From assembly GCA_027077795.1 (NCBI GenBank), contig JALWTT010000008.1, forward strand, positions 1 to 64,000: 64,000 bases of DNA, in the 5' to 3' direction. The translations under genes were made by a program, and so were the position numbers. The notes beneath the pieces are model-generated. The model did not search any database. It was not told the DNA's origin and saw only the letters and a program-made list of their open reading frames with translations. Position 1 is the stretch's first letter; each line of letters starts with the position of its first letter. The DNA comes from Thermotogaceae bacterium. Its GTDB lineage: Bacteria > Thermotogota > Thermotogae > Thermotogales > Thermotogaceae. Shown here in pieces: positions 62,698-64,000 of this stretch.

Positions 62698-63429
62698 TTG
62701 CTCGAGATAAAAGATCTTCAGGTGAAGATTAAAGATGGGGAGAAGATCCTTGAAGGGATAAATCTTTCTTTGGATAGATCCAAAGTGGTTGTAATAATGG
62801 GCCCTAACGGTTCCGGAAAATCTACCTTGGTTAACGCCATAATGGGAAACTGGAAATATGATATAACAAAAGGTAGCATTCTGCTGGATGGTGAAGATAT
62901 AACTACGCTTCCGGCGTATGAGAAGGCAAAAAGAGGGATTTTCGCATCTTTTCAAACACCTCCGGAAATTCCCGGTGTGCGCTACGTGAGCTTTCTACCA
63001 ATGGCACTTCAGAAGATACACCCAGAAGACAAATCCACGATAATTCGGCTCAGAAAAGAAATGGTGGGGATTTTCAAAGCGGTTGGGTTGAGTGAAGATT
63101 TCATATCGAGGCACATCAACGTTGGATTCTCCGGTGGTGAAAAAAAGAGGGCGGAGATTGCTCAATTGCTCTTTTTGAAACCGAGATATGCGCTCTTAGA
63201 TGAGGTGGATTCTGGATTGGACATAGATGCCCTCAAGAACATTTCGAAGGCTATAACAAATATGAGGGAAGCTGGAACTGGATTTTTGATAATAACTCAT
63301 TTCCCAAGAATTCTACATCATGTGTTGCCAGATGAAGTGTTAATACTCAAAGGTGGAAAGATCGTTGAAAGAGGAGATCGAAATCTCGCCTCACTGATAG
63401 AAGAAAAAGGTTACGAGGTGGTTGGATGA
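62698..63429 (+). CDS. sufC: Fe-S cluster assembly ATPase SufC
   Basis: A 243-residue soluble ABC ATPase. Walker A is GPNGSGKST (about 35-43), the SufC-type Q-loop segment is IFASFQTPPEIPGV, the signature is FSGGEKKR and Walker B is YALLDEVDSGLD. It drives the SufB-SufD scaffold in iron-sulfur cluster assembly. The start is TTG (62698) behind AAGGAGGGATGAATC. Its stop overlaps the sufB ATG (ATGA). Confidence 0.95.
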   Translation: MLEIKDLQVKIKDGEKILEGINLSLDRSKVVVIMGPNGSGKSTLVNAIMGNWKYDITKGSILLDGEDITTLPAYEKAKRGIFASFQTPPEIPGVRYVSFLPMALQKIHPEDKSTIIRLRKEMVGIFKAVGLSEDFISRHINVGFSGGEKKRAEIAQLLFLKPRYALLDEVDSGLDIDALKNISKAITNMREAGTGFLIITHFPRILHHVLPDEVLILKGGKIVERGDRNLASLIEEKGYEVVG

Positions 63430-64000
63430 GAGAACTTCAAGATTTGAAGAGAAGTGTTGAAAAAAGAACGTCAGAATCCATCAAGACAAAGTACGACCTT
63501 GTTCTCCCTGGACTCACTGAGGAAGTCGTCAGGGAGATATCCAAGCTTAAAGGTGAACCTGACTGGATGCTCAACATGAGGCTGAAATCTCTGGAGATGT
63601 TCCAAAGAAGCCATGATCCCCGATTTGGCCCATCACTTGAGGAGATAGATTACGACAAAGTTTTGGCATATGCGAAACCGGGCGCTAAGAAATCTGTGAG
63701 CTGGGAAGATGTACCGGAGGAGATAAAGGAAGCCTTTGATCGGCTGGGAATTCCAGAGGCTGAAAGGAAAGTTTTGGCCGGCGTCGAGGCGCAGTTCGAT
63801 TCAGAGGTGATCTACTCTCACGTTAAAAAGGTGCTTTCAAAATACGGTGTGATATTCACCAACATGGAGGAAGCGATTAAAAAGTATCCAGAGCTGGTCA
63901 AGAAGCATTTCATGCATCTCGTGCCACCAAATGATCACAAATTTGCCGCTCTTCATGGAGCGTTATGGAGTGGCGGAAGCTTTTTGTATGTTCCAAAAGG
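63426..64000 (+). CDS. sufB: Fe-S cluster assembly scaffold SufB, N-terminal part
   Basis: The frame runs off the right edge after about 191 codons. It reads TKYDLVLPGLTEEVVREISK, EPDWMLNMRLKSLEMFQRSH, then VLAGVEAQFDSEVIYSHVKK and LHGALWSGGSFLYVPK, all characteristic of SufB. SufB is the main scaffold on which [4Fe-4S] clusters are built with SufC. The first gene of the set is sufC; sufD, sufS and sufU, if present, lie beyond the window. Confidence 0.95.
   Translation, partial: MRELQDLKRSVEKRTSESIKTKYDLVLPGLTEEVVREISKLKGEPDWMLNMRLKSLEMFQRSHDPRFGPSLEEIDYDKVLAYAKPGAKKSVSWEDVPEEIKEAFDRLGIPEAERKVLAGVEAQFDSEVIYSHVKKVLSKYGVIFTNMEEAIKKYPELVKKHFMHLVPPNDHKFAALHGALWSGGSFLYVPK

Noticed and set aside
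1-64000. CRISPR arrays, rRNA genes and riboswitches
   Set aside because: No regularly spaced repeats, rRNA segments or recognisable riboswitch folds were seen. Leaders of mtnA, tyrS and the mutase gene are too short for known riboswitch or T-box elements.

Overview
This window is chromosomal DNA from a bacterium that most resembles the Thermotogota (Thermotoga relatives). Support comes from gene content and gene shapes: a four-gene pyruvate:ferredoxin oxidoreductase in the order porC-porD-porA-porB, a short FtsY without an acidic N domain, a long L-isoaspartyl methyltransferase of the Thermotoga kind, a minimal SufC-SufB start, archaeal-type AAA ATPases, several sugar ABC transporter parts, and strong use of AGA/AGG arginine codons. 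I cannot name a genus.

Layout. 0-10.2 kb is mostly housekeeping: the start of a sialidase-like gene running off the left edge, pckA, secG, tyrS, an FGGY sugar kinase coupled to mtnA, an archaeal-type ATPase, an arsR-acr3 pair with a palindromic operator, and an orphan Phd/YefM antitoxin coupled to a MalK-type ATPase. 10.2-26.9 kb is an accessory, defence-rich island. It begins just after a terminator, with an N-terminal scrap of a type I methyltransferase (hsdM). It then holds an AlbA/Schlafen-type regulator, a MNT antitoxin with a broken HEPN partner, an intact four-gene type 4 BREX operon (brxP-brxC-pglZ-brxL) that is clearly more A+T-rich than its surroundings, an internally deleted IS3 element, other decayed scraps, an AAA/PD-(D/E)XK protein, a C-terminal scrap of hsdR and a damaged AbiJ-like gene. 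A second copy of the terminator sequence, 19 of 20 bases alike in inverted orientation, marks the right side. The simplest reading is that a former type I restriction locus was gutted and filled with other defence genes.

26.9-53 kb returns to core genes: malF without malE or malG, an EamA exporter, a DUF1848 protein, a hybrid histidine kinase, an envelope or lipid-carrier operon (BFN nuclease, prenyl synthase, a serine-less hydrolase-like membrane protein, a TPR protein, a WecA/MraY-type transferase), a calcineurin-like phosphoesterase, a radical SAM enzyme with a helix-hairpin-helix tail, an ECF sigma/anti-sigma operon behind methylmalonyl-CoA mutase, mutS, and a ROK-controlled glucose-type ABC operon that has no ATPase of its own (the MalK-type ATPase at 9.1 kb is a candidate partner). 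53-64 kb has tRNA-Asp, tRNA-Thr and tRNA-Leu, a rhomboid protease, porCDAB, the ftsY-DUF2225-LysM/3D-unknown-pcm operon, and sufC-sufB. The last two sets diverge from a roughly 500-bp very A+T-rich gap containing a TAG-trinucleotide tract that looks like an origin-unwinding element.

The best candidate for an unusual system is the BREX type 4 operon in its island. It has no DNA methyltransferase, and its BrxP carries a PP-loop sulfurtransferase-type domain plus a two-cluster ferredoxin domain, which points to sulfur-based DNA marking rather than methylation.
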